From CBDCUC01 sp965222485 (GTDB lineage: Bacteria; Pseudomonadota; Alphaproteobacteria; Rhizobiales; Hyphomicrobiaceae), in the NCBI GenBank assembly GCA_965222485.1, contig CBDCUC010000030.1:310001-374000 (forward strand): DNA of 64,000 bases, read 5' to 3'. Made by a program: the position numbers and the translations under genes. This document shows, in pieces, positions 44,351-56,086 of this stretch; the first letter of the stretch is position 1, and the number at the start of each line of letters is the position of its first letter. The notes below the pieces were generated by a model that saw only the letters and a program-made list of their open reading frames with translations, had not been told where the DNA came from and searched no databases.

Positions 44351-45274
44351 TCAATCGCCCCGTTGCAGTGCGGGCACGATGAGGACGCTGGCCAATGCTG
44401 AACATATTAGCACAAGCGCGGTAAATTCCTGCCAGCCCACCGGCTCGCCCAAGATCAATGCGCTGGAATAAACGCCGACAACGGGCACGGCGAGCGTGCC
44501 CATGGAGGCGATGGCGGCAGGGAAGATGCTGACCACCTTGAAGAAGGCCCAATGGCAGAAAATGATCGGTAGAGCGAAGAGATAGATAAGTGCAACAAGT
44601 GCTTTGGTGCTGAGCTGGGTGAGGTCTGGCACCGGCTCTAGAATGATTGCCATAATCGTGATGGGAATGATCGCGGCTGCAAATTGCCAACCCACGCGGG
44701 CGGAGACCGGCGTCTTCCAGGTGTATTTCTTAAACAGCACGGTGCCGATCGCCCACGAGACGGCTGCAGCGAGCATGAAGAGGGCCCCCACCGGGGCGGT
44801 GCCAAACACCAACAGATCTTTGCCCATGAGGATCGCCAACCCGGCGACACCCAGTACGAGGCCGACGATCTTGGGACCTGTAAACGGCTCATTGATCATG
44901 AGCGTTCCCAGTAACGCCGCCCAGACGGGCATGGTGAAGGCGATGATGGATGCGCGCCCGGCAGGCATCAGGGAGACACCGTAGGCTGAAAACATCTGCC
45001 ATCCGAGCATGGCGAACACAGACACGATTAACAGTTGCGGGACTTCTTCGCGTGGCAAGCGCAGCGAATTGCCGGACAGTCTCGAGATGGTCAGCAAACC
45101 AACGGCCCCCACCGCAACGCTCATGGCGCGAAACCACCAGATGGGTAGTTCTGCCACTACGATTTTCATGCCTGGCCAATTGGCGCCCCAGAATAATGTC
45201 ACGGCTGCGAGAAGGACGTACCCGGTTGCAGGCAGCTGCTTAGGGCGGCCGACGGGCTGTTGCGTGCTGCTCAT
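44351..45274 (-). CDS. EamA-family (DMT) transporter
   Basis: A 307-aa membrane protein with ten predicted helices in two EamA repeats; LLAAVTLFWGANWPGMKIVV, PAGRASIIAFTMPVWAALLG and ASMGTLAVPVVGVYSSALILGEP are typical. DMT exporters efflux amino acids, nucleobases or drugs. The ATG at 45274 gives the usual family length; a longer frame to 45493 adds 73 polar residues without family support. It lies 43 bases upstream of the dehalogenase-like gene in the same direction, possibly one transcript. Confidence 0.85.
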   Translation of the reverse strand: MSSTQQPVGRPKQLPATGYVLLAAVTLFWGANWPGMKIVVAELPIWWFRAMSVAVGAVGLLTISRLSGNSLRLPREEVPQLLIVSVFAMLGWQMFSAYGVSLMPAGRASIIAFTMPVWAALLGTLMINEPFTGPKIVGLVLGVAGLAILMGKDLLVFGTAPVGALFMLAAAVSWAIGTVLFKKYTWKTPVSARVGWQFAAAIIPITIMAIILEPVPDLTQLSTKALVALIYLFALPIIFCHWAFFKVVSIFPAAIASMGTLAVPVVGVYSSALILGEPVGWQEFTALVLICSALASVLIVPALQRGD

Positions 45275-45476
45275 CTGGGTAGGGCCTTTAGCGGAATTTG
45301 AAGCGCTTTCGTCTACGTGGCGGTTTTCGTGCGCCAAGACGCGGGTTGTGACATGTGCAGGCGACAGGAGCAACATATTCCGGAGCGTGCGTTGCGGCAG
45401 TGCCATGGCAATGATGATGCTGAGGTGCCGGGGTTCCGGTATAGTTGGGATCAGGTGACTGTTTCGGAGGCGGATC

Positions 45477-45707
45477 ATGTCAGAAAACCGCATGATCTTC
45501 GCGATTGCCGCGTCGGCGTTGTTGCTGGAGTTAACATTTCAAGTTGCGTATGTGGCTGCTCGCGAGGCAGACCGGAGCTGCAAAAGGGCACCGACAAAAA
45601 CATCATTCTGCAAGCGTTCGTTCAGAAGTGTCTTAGCTGATCCAGCCGTTGCGCTTAGCGTACATCGAATACCACATCAGAAAGGCCGTCACCGCCAGCT
45701 GACTTAG
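45477..45707 (+). CDS. Possible small exported protein
   Basis: A 76-codon frame behind a strong ribosome site (GGAGG, 6 bases before the ATG). An N-terminal hydrophobic segment (about residues 6-28) is followed by a basic stretch with two cysteines. The 3' end overlaps the convergent gene at 45633 by 75 bases, which speaks against it. No family recognised. Confidence 0.35.
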   Translation: MSENRMIFAIAASALLLELTFQVAYVAAREADRSCKRAPTKTSFCKRSFRSVLADPAVALSVHRIPHQKGRHRQLT

Positions 45708-46049
45708 GCCGCCGACCAAGGCTCCCACGGGTAAATCGGTCATGCTCAAGATTGGAACTTGCGCGACGAGTGCGCCAAGCAATGAGGCGATGAAGGCGTA
45801 GTATGCCGCCGATTTTTTGAACAGGAGCAAAACCGCGCCAAGTGCGCCGCCGAAAACTGCGACTGCGAATGCTACGGTGGCCCACGCAGGGCGGCTTTCC
45901 ACGATCGCGCGGTACGCTTCCGGCATCGATGCCACCATCTCCGCATTCATTTGCGAGACGAAATTTGCGCAGCCCAACAGATTGAAGATCAGTCCGCCGG
46001 CGCCGATGACCCAAAAACTCCAGGGAGTGCTTTGCGCATGTTCGTTCAT
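45633..46049 (-). CDS. Four-helix membrane protein of unknown function
   Basis: A 138-aa protein with four hydrophobic helices (WVIGAGGLIFNLLGCANFV, WATVAFAVAVFGGALGAVLLLF, YYAFIASLLGALVA, VGALVGGLSQLAVTAFLMWYSM). The block MPEAYRAIVESRPAWATVAFAVAVFGGALG recurs, as I recall it, in a widespread family sometimes mislabelled sugar transporter. The function is unknown. Confidence 0.72.
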   Translation of the reverse strand: MNEHAQSTPWSFWVIGAGGLIFNLLGCANFVSQMNAEMVASMPEAYRAIVESRPAWATVAFAVAVFGGALGAVLLLFKKSAAYYAFIASLLGALVAQVPILSMTDLPVGALVGGLSQLAVTAFLMWYSMYAKRNGWIS

Positions 46050-46272
46050 CGCGTTTCTCTATGCTGGTTGTTGCCTTGTGCGAGATTTATTGATGATAGC
46101 ATAGTTTTATACGCTGATGCGCGAGCCTGCTACTCCTCCGATCGTGGCGGATCGCGCGGAAAACGTATTTCCGTGATGGAGACTGCCGCAGCGGCTGTAG
46201 GTGTTCACGCTCTACATTTTTTTTTGATAATTCAGTGCCAGGACGCCATACCATGCGACTGTCGGTAAGACC

Positions 46273-46599
46273 TCACTGGACCACAACTTTTATTTGTGAT
46301 GGCGCGACTTGTGAGCCGGGCGGTGGGTTTCCCTGACAGGCTGCGGCGTCAACCGCATGAGCGTTTGCAAGCTTGAGATTTGGAGCGCGCTTTTTCTCTC
46401 TCGTGGTGGTTCGGTTGGTCTGCTCGCGCATTGGTGCTTTTGCAACGGTCCTCATGTCTGGAACGCGTTTAGCGGAAGTTCCTTTTCCAGATTCAATATT
46501 TTTGGCAGGCGAAAGAGGCTGATTGCACTGTGCCCGCGCATCCTCGCCCAACGCGCACAATGCCAATCCTGTTACGAGCATTATTGCAATCTTGTACAT
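46273..46599 (-). CDS. Small exported protein of unknown function
   Basis: A 108-aa protein with a signal peptide (about residues 3-23, GEDARAQ) and a polar, probably disordered mature part with two cysteines, one near each end (QCNQPLSP and AACQGNPPPG). No family recognised. It is divergent from the next small exported protein gene. Confidence 0.55.
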   Translation of the reverse strand: MYKIAIMLVTGLALCALGEDARAQCNQPLSPAKNIESGKGTSAKRVPDMRTVAKAPMREQTNRTTTREKKRAPNLKLANAHAVDAAACQGNPPPGSQVAPSQIKVVVQ

Positions 46600-46800
46600 G
46601 GGTTTTGCGCACTCCAAATGACGATCATATGCGACGTGACGAGGTGACAAACCAACGTCGATTGAACCTGCTTGAATGACCGACATAGATTTTTGGCGCT
46701 GTTCCAAACGGAACATGCGCGTGACGATCCTCGACATACTGTTCCCTAGCGAACACATGTTCGCACAGAAGACGCTGCAACAACCAGGAAGGTATTCACC

Positions 46801-47244
46801 ATGAGGACTGTTCTTTTTGCTGCTGTCGCTTCGTTGGCTGCAGTCGCGATGACAACGTCAGCCCATGCCGTCAAGCGCGGCTGTAAGGCGCAAATCTATT
46901 TGAAAAAAGGAACGCTTGTTCTTCCCATTGATAATTTCGACGCTCGAGGTTGGGCGGTGCGTAATCCGAACAAGGCGCGCAGCATGGCGGCCCGTTTGGC
47001 CAGAAAGTGCGCTGAAGCGGCCAGAGACACGCGCTTTCAACGCAAAAAGCCGCATCAATGCGAACCGTCCAATGTCAACGGTTATGACATCAAAGACATC
47101 AAGGCCAGTATCGAAAAGACCGCGTGTTCCTATAATCGCGACAGGGGCACATTCGAAGTCCGCGTCAAGACTTGGGGCGATAAAGGCTGCGGTGGCGACG
47201 TTAAGTTTATGAATTACGACATCACGCCAAAAATGTGCAGTTAG
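46801..47244 (+). CDS. Small exported Cys-containing protein
   Basis: A 147-aa protein with signal peptide (residues 1-23, SAHAV) and a compact basic domain with six cysteines (RGCKAQIYLKKG, RKCAEAARD, HQCEPSNVNGYDI, TACSYNRDRG, KGCGGDVKF, KMCS), probably three disulfides. Conserved-looking blocks such as GWAVRNPNKARSMAARLA suggest a folded domain. AGGAAGG about 9 bases before the ATG supports the start. No family recognised. Confidence 0.68.
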   Translation: MRTVLFAAVASLAAVAMTTSAHAVKRGCKAQIYLKKGTLVLPIDNFDARGWAVRNPNKARSMAARLARKCAEAARDTRFQRKKPHQCEPSNVNGYDIKDIKASIEKTACSYNRDRGTFEVRVKTWGDKGCGGDVKFMNYDITPKMCS

Positions 47245-47253
47245 CACAGTTAT

Positions 47254-47329
47254 AGCGCTGAAGGGGCCGTCATTTCGGCCAAGAGCGCTCTAGCCGGTGC
47301 GAGGTCTTATACCTTCACCCCGCACCGGC
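47254..47329 (+). terminator. Two consecutive hairpins after the Cys-containing protein gene
   Basis: First hairpin: AGCGCT (47254-47259) and AGCGCT (47284-47289) flank GGCCG/CGGCC. Second: GCCGGTGCG (47293-47301) pairs perfectly with CGCACCGGC (47321-47329). There is no T-run, so the role may be 3'-end protection and not termination. Confidence 0.5.
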
Positions 47330-47402
47330 ACCACACTCCATCTCAAAAGATGCCGAACCAAACACGCTACGCGATATGTCAGTCGCGGAACCGGAGTAAG
47401 AC

Positions 47403-47675
47403 ATGAACCGGACCATTTTCGTTTCGCTGACAACTGTCCTGATTCTGACACTGCCGTCGGTCGCCGCGCAAGCTGATAAGGCTTTTAAGGCCTCAAAAAA
47501 GTTTAGCGTTCGTGGAGCGAACGCTGCATCCACGCTTGCGCCCCAGTCAGGTAAAAAATGGATTGAAGGTCAGGGCACACAAGCCCAACGCGTTATTGGC
47601 AAACCCGATGTCATCATATTGGACGAACCACCCGTCTTCTGGCCGGTGACAACACCGCGCCCGAGAAACGACTAA
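47403..47675 (+). CDS. Small exported protein of unknown function
   Basis: A 90-aa protein with a signal peptide (about residues 1-22, AAQAD) and a short mature part of about 65 residues, basic at first (KAFKASKKFSV) and Pro-rich at the end (LDEPPVFWPVTTPRPRND). No cysteine. A ribosome site (GGAG) is 6-7 bases before the ATG. No family recognised. Confidence 0.5.
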   Translation: MNRTIFVSLTTVLILTLPSVAAQADKAFKASKKFSVRGANAASTLAPQSGKKWIEGQGTQAQRVIGKPDVIILDEPPVFWPVTTPRPRND

Positions 47676-47769
47676 CGCATTGATTGAAGAAAATCGGTGG
47701 TCGGGGCGACGACGCGCCAACTCGGTGTAGTGGTGGGCATATTTCACACCTAGCCTGGAGGATAGACAT

Positions 47770-48048
47770 ATGACATTCAGATCAATTGAAAAAATAGGGT
47801 TGCCAGCCACCTTATTGGGTGTTGCCCCAATTCTTATTGGAGTTTTTGCGCTCCCGTTGGAAGCACAAGAAGTATCCATACAGCGAGAAAGGGCGGGTCA
47901 AAGTGTGCCCGCTTCACTTGCAACGGCGAGAACTCAAGGACACAAACAGACGCTCACCGGATCGTCAAACACTGGTGCGAATAAAGGTACAATCCGTCGC
48001 CGCTGTGGACCTGGTGGCAAGTATACTTGCACTCTCAAAACGCGGTGA
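47770..48048 (+). CDS. Small exported protein with C-terminal Cys pair
   Basis: A 92-aa protein with signal peptide (about residues 10-33, LPLEAQ) and a short polar mature part ending RRRCGPGGKYTCTLKTR, in which two cysteines eight residues apart could form a loop. GGAGG about 8 bases upstream supports the ATG. No family recognised. Confidence 0.5.
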   Translation: MTFRSIEKIGLPATLLGVAPILIGVFALPLEAQEVSIQRERAGQSVPASLATARTQGHKQTLTGSSNTGANKGTIRRRCGPGGKYTCTLKTR

Positions 48049-48119
48049 CTTGGCCGTTGGGCTTAGCCTCCACAGTCGGTGCCAGGCATTTTCTGACTTG
48101 TTTGCCGGCAACGCCCCGC

Positions 48120-48818
48120 TCAGCTCACGCCCATCGTGTCCCACGTCACCGTGACGCGCGCACCGAGGCTGACACGATCGTAGAGGTCGAGCGCGTGCTC
48201 ATTGAACATCCGGATGCAGCCTTTGGAGACCGACGCGCCGATCGTCCAAGGCGCGTCCGTGCCATGAATCCGATAGGTGCTGGTGCCAAGATAGAGTGCA
48301 CGCACGCCGAGCGGGTTCATGGGATGTCCGCCAGGCACATAGGTTGGCAGCCGCGGATTCTCGCGAAGCATGTCCTCGGTCGGGAACCAAGCCGGGTTCT
48401 CCCGCTTGGCGGAGACTTCGGTTACGCCCTGCCAACGATCCTCTTCGCGCGGAATTGTAATCGGATAACTTAACGCGCGGCCGGGCGCGTCGATGTAATA
48501 GAGGCGGCGGTCGGCAAAGCTGACGATGATCTCGCCGGGGCGGTACTTGGAGGAGACGGCGACAACGCGTCTGCCCTCTGCTCTGGCACGCGCCGTCGTG
48601 GCCCGCTGTTGCGGCGGCTCATAGTTGTAATAGTCGTTACCGGAATAATCACCGTAGCCACCGGACCGGCTCTCGGTCGCATAATAGTCGGCCGGGCCGC
48701 CGGCATAGCCGTAGCCTGCGGTTGGTGCGGCGGGGTAATTGGTGGCGCAGCCACCCGCGATCAAGGCAAGGGCCATCACAACACAAAGCGAAACTTGGCG
48801 CCCAAGGCTAGAGAGCAT
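48120..48818 (-). CDS. L,D-transpeptidase (YkuD) lipoprotein
   Basis: A 232-aa protein with a lipobox-like IAGGC (Cys24), a Tyr/Gly-rich linker (about 30-65) and a YkuD domain from about 95 with the active-site block YRIHGTDAPWTIG (His185) and SVSKGCIRM (Cys201, Arg203). It is longer and only distantly related to the two copies at 29.3-30.8 kb; it belongs to the larger ErfK-type group (WQGVTEVSAKRENPAWFPT). Expected role: 3-3 crosslinking or protein attachment from the outer- or inner-membrane face. The C-terminal residue block is short (DTMGVS). Confidence 0.87.
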   Translation of the reverse strand: MLSSLGRQVSLCVVMALALIAGGCATNYPAAPTAGYGYAGGPADYYATESRSGGYGDYSGNDYYNYEPPQQRATTARARAEGRRVVAVSSKYRPGEIIVSFADRRLYYIDAPGRALSYPITIPREEDRWQGVTEVSAKRENPAWFPTEDMLRENPRLPTYVPGGHPMNPLGVRALYLGTSTYRIHGTDAPWTIGASVSKGCIRMFNEHALDLYDRVSLGARVTVTWDTMGVS

Positions 48819-48985
48819 GATGGGTATCCCGACAAAAACGCCGATACAATTCAGCGAGATACTCTTACAACTGACCTAAGGCTAATCGCCGAAAATGGCA
48901 CCGGCAAGGTGATTTTGGTTAACTGGCAAATGTGTGCGGCGCAAAAGAGGAGTGGGGGTGGAAAGCACCGTGCCAAAGCCACACC

Positions 48986-49228
48986 CTGTCATCCCAAGGC
49001 TTGTCCTTGGGATCCAGGTTTCTTCTTTATGTACGCCGATCGCGACGCCATCGTGCTGGAAGCGCGTCTTCGACACGACCTACCGCGACGGCGGGAGTGT
49101 TCCAACTTGCGCTGAGCGTGCTGGTTAGCGAGACAGAGAGCATGGCCTTATCGGTTGCGTGGTGCATTCCAACTCTGAATCACGGCAGGTTGCACCGTGG
49201 ATCCCGCGACCAAGTCGCGGGATGACAG
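48986..49228. repeat. Palindromic repeat unit with inverted ends (MITE-like)
   Basis: Begins CTGTCATCCC (48986-48995) and ends GGGATGACAG (49219-49228), perfect 10-bp inverted ends. Next to the ends are small hairpins: CCCAAGG/CCTTGGG at 48993-49011 and CCCGCGAC/GTCGCGGG at 49203-49221. The inside has no supported gene. GTCATCCC-type palindromes are common between genes of alphaproteobacteria. Confidence 0.5.
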
Positions 49229-49267
49229 TTGAGTGTAACGAGACCGGACGCCAAATCACAACCGTCA

Positions 49268-49350
49268 CCCCCGCGAAGGCGGGGGGCTGTCCAAGTCTCT
49301 TTTGTCACGTAACGTTGATGGTTGGGCGGATCGCGGGCCAAGCCCGCGAT
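49268..49350. repeat. Two further GTCAT/GTCACC-type palindromes
   Basis: CCCCCGC/GCGGGGG at 49268-49285 and ATCGCGGGC/GCCCGCGAT at 49330-49350, the latter followed by GACGG. They are the same kind of element as the hairpins at 48993 and 49203, so at least four lie within 360 bases. Confidence 0.55.
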
Positions 49351-49510
49351 GACGGTAGAGGGAGTGTGCGTCGGTGGTTTCGTTTTTTGGTTTGGGCAGA
49401 TGATTGTGAGGAAGACATGGATCGAGGCTTGGGATCTGGAATAGACCATTTCCCTAGTTGGCAACTCGTACATGTTAATCCATAGATAGGGAAAATCGGA
49501 GACATCATGA

Positions 49511-49993
49511 ATGCTCGGAGCAGATCGGCATCAGGGATGGTTCAGCCACTTCGAACGAATGAAGCAATGGGAGACAAGAGCAACGATAGCTCTGGAGGAT
49601 CTCCCGCATACGGATTTCCACGAGGCTCTGGACTATTCGCTAGCTTACTTCGTTTGGTGCCATTCTCTACGCGAATGGATAATCAAAGACAAAGCAATGT
49701 CTCTGTCCACTGTTGAAGACGCGCTCAAGGTTTATCCAGAATGGAAAATCGTACGCGATCTGGCCAATAGATCCAGGCACCTAGTGATCACGCAAAAACC
49801 AACCGATGCTGAGTGGTCGGTGTTCAGAGAGTATGATCCATTTGCTCCCACAATTGAAGGTCGCGAAAGGGTTTATGTGAACCTGTTTTTCAACAGTCGA
49901 AAGTATCGCTTGGTTGAACTCGTGGGCAAAGCCGGTCGAATGTGGGACCGAGTGCTCGCCGATGCGGGCCTCTTAGTGTCCAGGGCAAGATAA
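49511..49993 (+). CDS. Accessory hypothetical protein
   Basis: A 160-aa soluble protein starting 9 bases behind GGAG. It is rich in Trp, His and charged residues, with DFHEALDYSLAYFVWCHSLREW and IVRDLANRSRHLVI, a helical arrangement that recalls small HEPN-like proteins, though the exact R-x4-6-H motif is not met. The last part is VNLFFNSRKYRLVELVGKAGRMW. It stands directly after a cluster of palindromic repeats and before uvrA, and its codon choice looks less GC-rich than neighbours, so recent acquisition is possible. Confidence 0.6.
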   Translation: MLGADRHQGWFSHFERMKQWETRATIALEDLPHTDFHEALDYSLAYFVWCHSLREWIIKDKAMSLSTVEDALKVYPEWKIVRDLANRSRHLVITQKPTDAEWSVFREYDPFAPTIEGRERVYVNLFFNSRKYRLVELVGKAGRMWDRVLADAGLLVSRAR

Positions 49994-50089
49994 GTGCTCG
50001 GTAGCACGAATTTTGGAGATTGGTGCTTAGCAGGACATTATGTTGTGCTCGTCCGTCGTCCGATGCCCATCGTGCTTCGGCCCCCACCC

Positions 50090-53113
<3,024 letters not shown>

Positions 53114-53273
53114 GGGCCAGTTAGGTAGCCGATGAGCGCGCAGGCGGCAATGCGTCCCGGTGCCTGGCCCGTGATCCGTGGACAATAGGTTCCAAATTTA
53201 GGGCTCGCGGGGCTACGCGGTTGCCCGGACGCCAGCGTCGCAATTGGAGGGTGGGCGTGCGGCGGGGTGAGCT

Positions 53274-53288
53274 GAACGGTTCATGAAC
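53274..53288. promoter_or_regulatory. LexA-like SOS box upstream of uvrA
   Basis: GAAC-GGTTCAT-GAAC, an exact match to the alphaproteobacterial LexA box GAAC-N7-GAAC, 161 bases upstream of uvrA in the region shared with the divergent gene at 53414. uvrA is a known SOS gene, which raises the chance that the site is real. Confidence 0.6.
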
Positions 53289-53413
53289 CGGGCTGTCAAA
53301 CTCAGTTCACATAAATTCGAGTATGTCTCCTGCTCATGAGCTATGCCAATATGATACCCGCCGCTGCCATTGATGCAGGCGGCTACTGTTTCCGGGCTGG
53401 AGGAGAGGTTGTT

Positions 53414-54076
53414 ATGGCTGAAAACGACAAGAAAGGGCTTCATGAGACCATAGAGACGCTGACGACCGCGCCTCCGGGTTCGACGCTCAGCAAATGGCAG
53501 AAGCTGGTTCGTGTAATTGCGATTAGTATTCCGGTGATCGGTGCCATTCCGACGGCATGGACGATCTACCAGTCGTTCGCACACGACATTCCCTACGATG
53601 AGGTTGCGTATCGCGAGGCTCAGCACAAGCTTTGGGTGAAAAATATCGATTGCTTGCCGGAGTTTCAGGCGCTCAATACGGGCAAGGGTACGCGGATCGA
53701 TGTCGGGTCGTGTCCCAAGACCGGCGATATCGCGATCCGGATCGCGTTGCAGGACGGTGCTGCGACCCAGGAATGGATTTCGTTTGAGGACCTGAAGAAG
53801 AAGACGCAGACTGCATCCCTGATGGACTTCATTATCGCGCCTGCACTGGCGGCACGCAGCAGCGGGACGGATAAACCTGTCATACGTCGCCGTGGCCAGC
53901 AGTTGGCCTTGGAAGGCATCAAGGTGATGTGTCAATCGATGTCGGACAAGAAGATGATCGTCAGGATCGTCAACGATGGCGGCAAGTGTTATCGCGAGGT
54001 TCTCTCGCCGTACCGCGGCAAGGTTGAATCGCGCGAGGAGGTGCCCTGCGACACGCAATGTCAGCCCACGGGGTGA
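53414..54076 (+). CDS. Membrane-anchored protein of unknown function
   Basis: A 220-aa protein with one hydrophobic segment (about residues 32-54, VIAISIPVIGAIPTAWTIY) after a polar N-terminus and a periplasmic-type remainder with several cysteines (NIDCLPEFQ, VGSCPKTGD, VMCQSMSDK, GKCYREVL, VPCDTQC). No family recognised. GGAGAGG 7-8 bases before the ATG at 53414 supports the start. It is divergent from uvrA. Confidence 0.62.
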   Translation: MAENDKKGLHETIETLTTAPPGSTLSKWQKLVRVIAISIPVIGAIPTAWTIYQSFAHDIPYDEVAYREAQHKLWVKNIDCLPEFQALNTGKGTRIDVGSCPKTGDIAIRIALQDGAATQEWISFEDLKKKTQTASLMDFIIAPALAARSSGTDKPVIRRRGQQLALEGIKVMCQSMSDKKMIVRIVNDGGKCYREVLSPYRGKVESREEVPCDTQCQPTG

Positions 54077-54293
54077 TGTTGTTGGGGCGTGTGCCGACTA
54101 GGCTAGCGCCAAATTAGATAAAATGAATTGGGTCGTCCCGGCTTCCAGGCTGAGGCGGCCCATTTCTTTTCTTGCCTTAGCGGGTGTGGCGGAGCCGTTG
54201 CTGTATAAGAGAATTGTTGGTTTCTGGGATTTGTTCCTGACGGTGGTATACGTAGATTGGGCCGGGTTTAGGCGCGATTCGGAGGCAGGTTAC

Positions 54294-55259
54294 GTGGCGG
54301 CAGGCGGTTCGACAAAAATTGTACTGATTGCGCTGGGTGCAAATCTCGGTATTGCGATTGCCAAATTCATTGCAGCCGCATGGACGAATTCGTCGGCAAT
54401 GTTGTCCGAAGCCATCCACTCATTGGTCGATACTACCAACCAGGGGCTCTTGCTCCTGGGGATCAAGAGGTCAGCGCGACCCGCCGATGAGCAGCACCCT
54501 TTCGGTTATTCGAAAGAGCTTTATTTCTGGAGCTTCATTGTAGCGATCCTGCTTTTCTCGCTTGGGGCAGGGGTGTCGCTTTATGAGGGCGTCCATAAGT
54601 TACTTCACCCGCATCCGATCTCTGATCCGCATGTCAATTATATCGTGCTGACGTTCGCGATGATGGTGGAAGGCTATGCTTGCTACATGGCCATCAAGGA
54701 GTTCAACAGGCAGCGTGGTGACACGCCTGCGTTCGCGGCCGTTAGGAAGTCTAAGGATCCTGCGCTTTTTGCCGTTGTCCTTGAAGATGTCGGTGCCATG
54801 ACCGGTTTGTTCCTGGCGCTGTTTGGCGTTATGGCGGCACATCTCCTGGGTTGGCAGGAAGCCGATGGCATTGCGTCGATCTGCATCGGGCTTTTGTTGG
54901 CATCGATTGCGATCATGATGAGTATTGAAATCAAAGCACTCATTATCGGTGAAGCGGCCGACGCAGACATACGAGAGGGGCTACAGCGGCTAATCGAGGC
55001 AAAAACAGGCAAGGATGGGTCGATTCTGGCGATCAACGAGATCCGTACTATGCACCTTGGCCCACAAGATGTGCTGGTCGCAGCGAGTGTCGACTTTCGC
55101 GACGATCAAAGCGCAAAGGTTGTTGAAGTTACGACAGCAGCGCTCGAACGACAGATCAAGAAGGCTTATCCGGAAGTGCGCAAACTGTTTTTGGAGGTAC
55201 AATCGCGCCGCGACCATAAGGCAGCGCAAAAGGCCTCGTCCGATAGGCGCCAGTCCTAG
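54294..55259 (+). CDS. Cation diffusion facilitator (CDF) family transporter
   Basis: A 321-aa protein with about six membrane helices and a C-terminal cytoplasmic metal-binding domain. SEAIHSLVDTTNQGLLLLG in the second helix region carries the H-x3-D ligand set, and LEDVGAMTGLFLAL the second ligand pair. CDF proteins export Zn2+, Mn2+, Fe2+ or Co2+ with proton antiport. The GTG at 54294 with GGAGGC about 7 bases upstream is chosen; the frame is open further upstream to 54123 but the extra 57 residues lack family features. No metal specificity is read here. Confidence 0.87.
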   Translation: MAAGGSTKIVLIALGANLGIAIAKFIAAAWTNSSAMLSEAIHSLVDTTNQGLLLLGIKRSARPADEQHPFGYSKELYFWSFIVAILLFSLGAGVSLYEGVHKLLHPHPISDPHVNYIVLTFAMMVEGYACYMAIKEFNRQRGDTPAFAAVRKSKDPALFAVVLEDVGAMTGLFLALFGVMAAHLLGWQEADGIASICIGLLLASIAIMMSIEIKALIIGEAADADIREGLQRLIEAKTGKDGSILAINEIRTMHLGPQDVLVAASVDFRDDQSAKVVEVTTAALERQIKKAYPEVRKLFLEVQSRRDHKAAQKASSDRRQS

Positions 55260-55305
55260 TGGTGAGTGGTGGACATCCACATCAGTTCTTATTAGTGGCG
55301 GGTGC

Positions 55306-56004
55306 CTACTCGGCCTGCCAGCGTGCCCGGCCACGCTCGCAGTAGGCGTGCAGGTTAGGTAGCTTCTTAGCCTTTTCGTGGTACGGATTGTCAAAGACAT
55401 CGCATAGCAATCCGGCAACCGCGGGGAAAACGCTTGCGTCGGCACCGCAGGGGTTGTCTCCCATCAGAAATTTCTTGTCGCCCAGTTGTGCTGAGATTGC
55501 CGTTAATGCGCGCATGATGAGGGTTGTGATTTCAGATGGCGAATGACGGCCGAAGCCTTGACCGTGCAACGCCTGCTTTACGTCCTTTCGAATTTTGGAA
55601 ATGACGATCGGGCGAAGTAGCGCAGGGATCGGTTTGAAAAAGTTGCGTGGGCCGCGGTCGAAGTTGGCATCGATCATCCAGCGCTGTTGGACGGTCGCCC
55701 AATAGAGCTGGTCTTCGCACATTTTTTCAAAGGCCCAAGCGATACCTTTCTGCGCGTCAGTCAGGCCGGGATCGAAATCGATGCCGTGCTGGTTTTCCAA
55801 GTGAAAGCGAATGAATGTTGAATCGCTGACGAGCTCTTCATCATCATACATGTAGGGGGCTTTGCCCTTGGGCGCCTTGCGCAGGTCCGCCTTGGCGGTT
55901 TGAAACGGCAGGCCCGACATCTTTAAGAGGACAATCGCTTTGGCACAAAAAGGGCTAGCATCAATTTGCCCGAAGTGGGGCCCAAAGACGTGAAGCGTGA
56001 TCAT
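55306..56004 (-). CDS. Glutathione S-transferase-like protein
   Basis: A 232-aa protein with an N-terminal thioredoxin-like domain (ITLHVFGPHFGQIDASPFCAKAIVLLKMSGLPF) and a helical C-terminal domain (KKLPNLHAYCERGRARW). The SPFC motif at the position of the GST active site and the KGKAPYMYDDEELVSDSTFI block match the GST/metaxin-like group (FAXC type). Enzyme activity is uncertain, as this group often lacks typical GSH chemistry. The ATG at 56004 is used; ATG 56013 is three codons upstream. Confidence 0.78.
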   Translation of the reverse strand: MITLHVFGPHFGQIDASPFCAKAIVLLKMSGLPFQTAKADLRKAPKGKAPYMYDDEELVSDSTFIRFHLENQHGIDFDPGLTDAQKGIAWAFEKMCEDQLYWATVQQRWMIDANFDRGPRNFFKPIPALLRPIVISKIRKDVKQALHGQGFGRHSPSEITTLIMRALTAISAQLGDKKFLMGDNPCGADASVFPAVAGLLCDVFDNPYHEKAKKLPNLHAYCERGRARWQAE

Positions 56005-56086
56005 GGCGCACATCCCTTGTTCGCAAAGCGTCTTGGTCGGGCTTGACCGACGAAATTGCCGTCAGGATGGCGCCGCCGTTTAGGAA

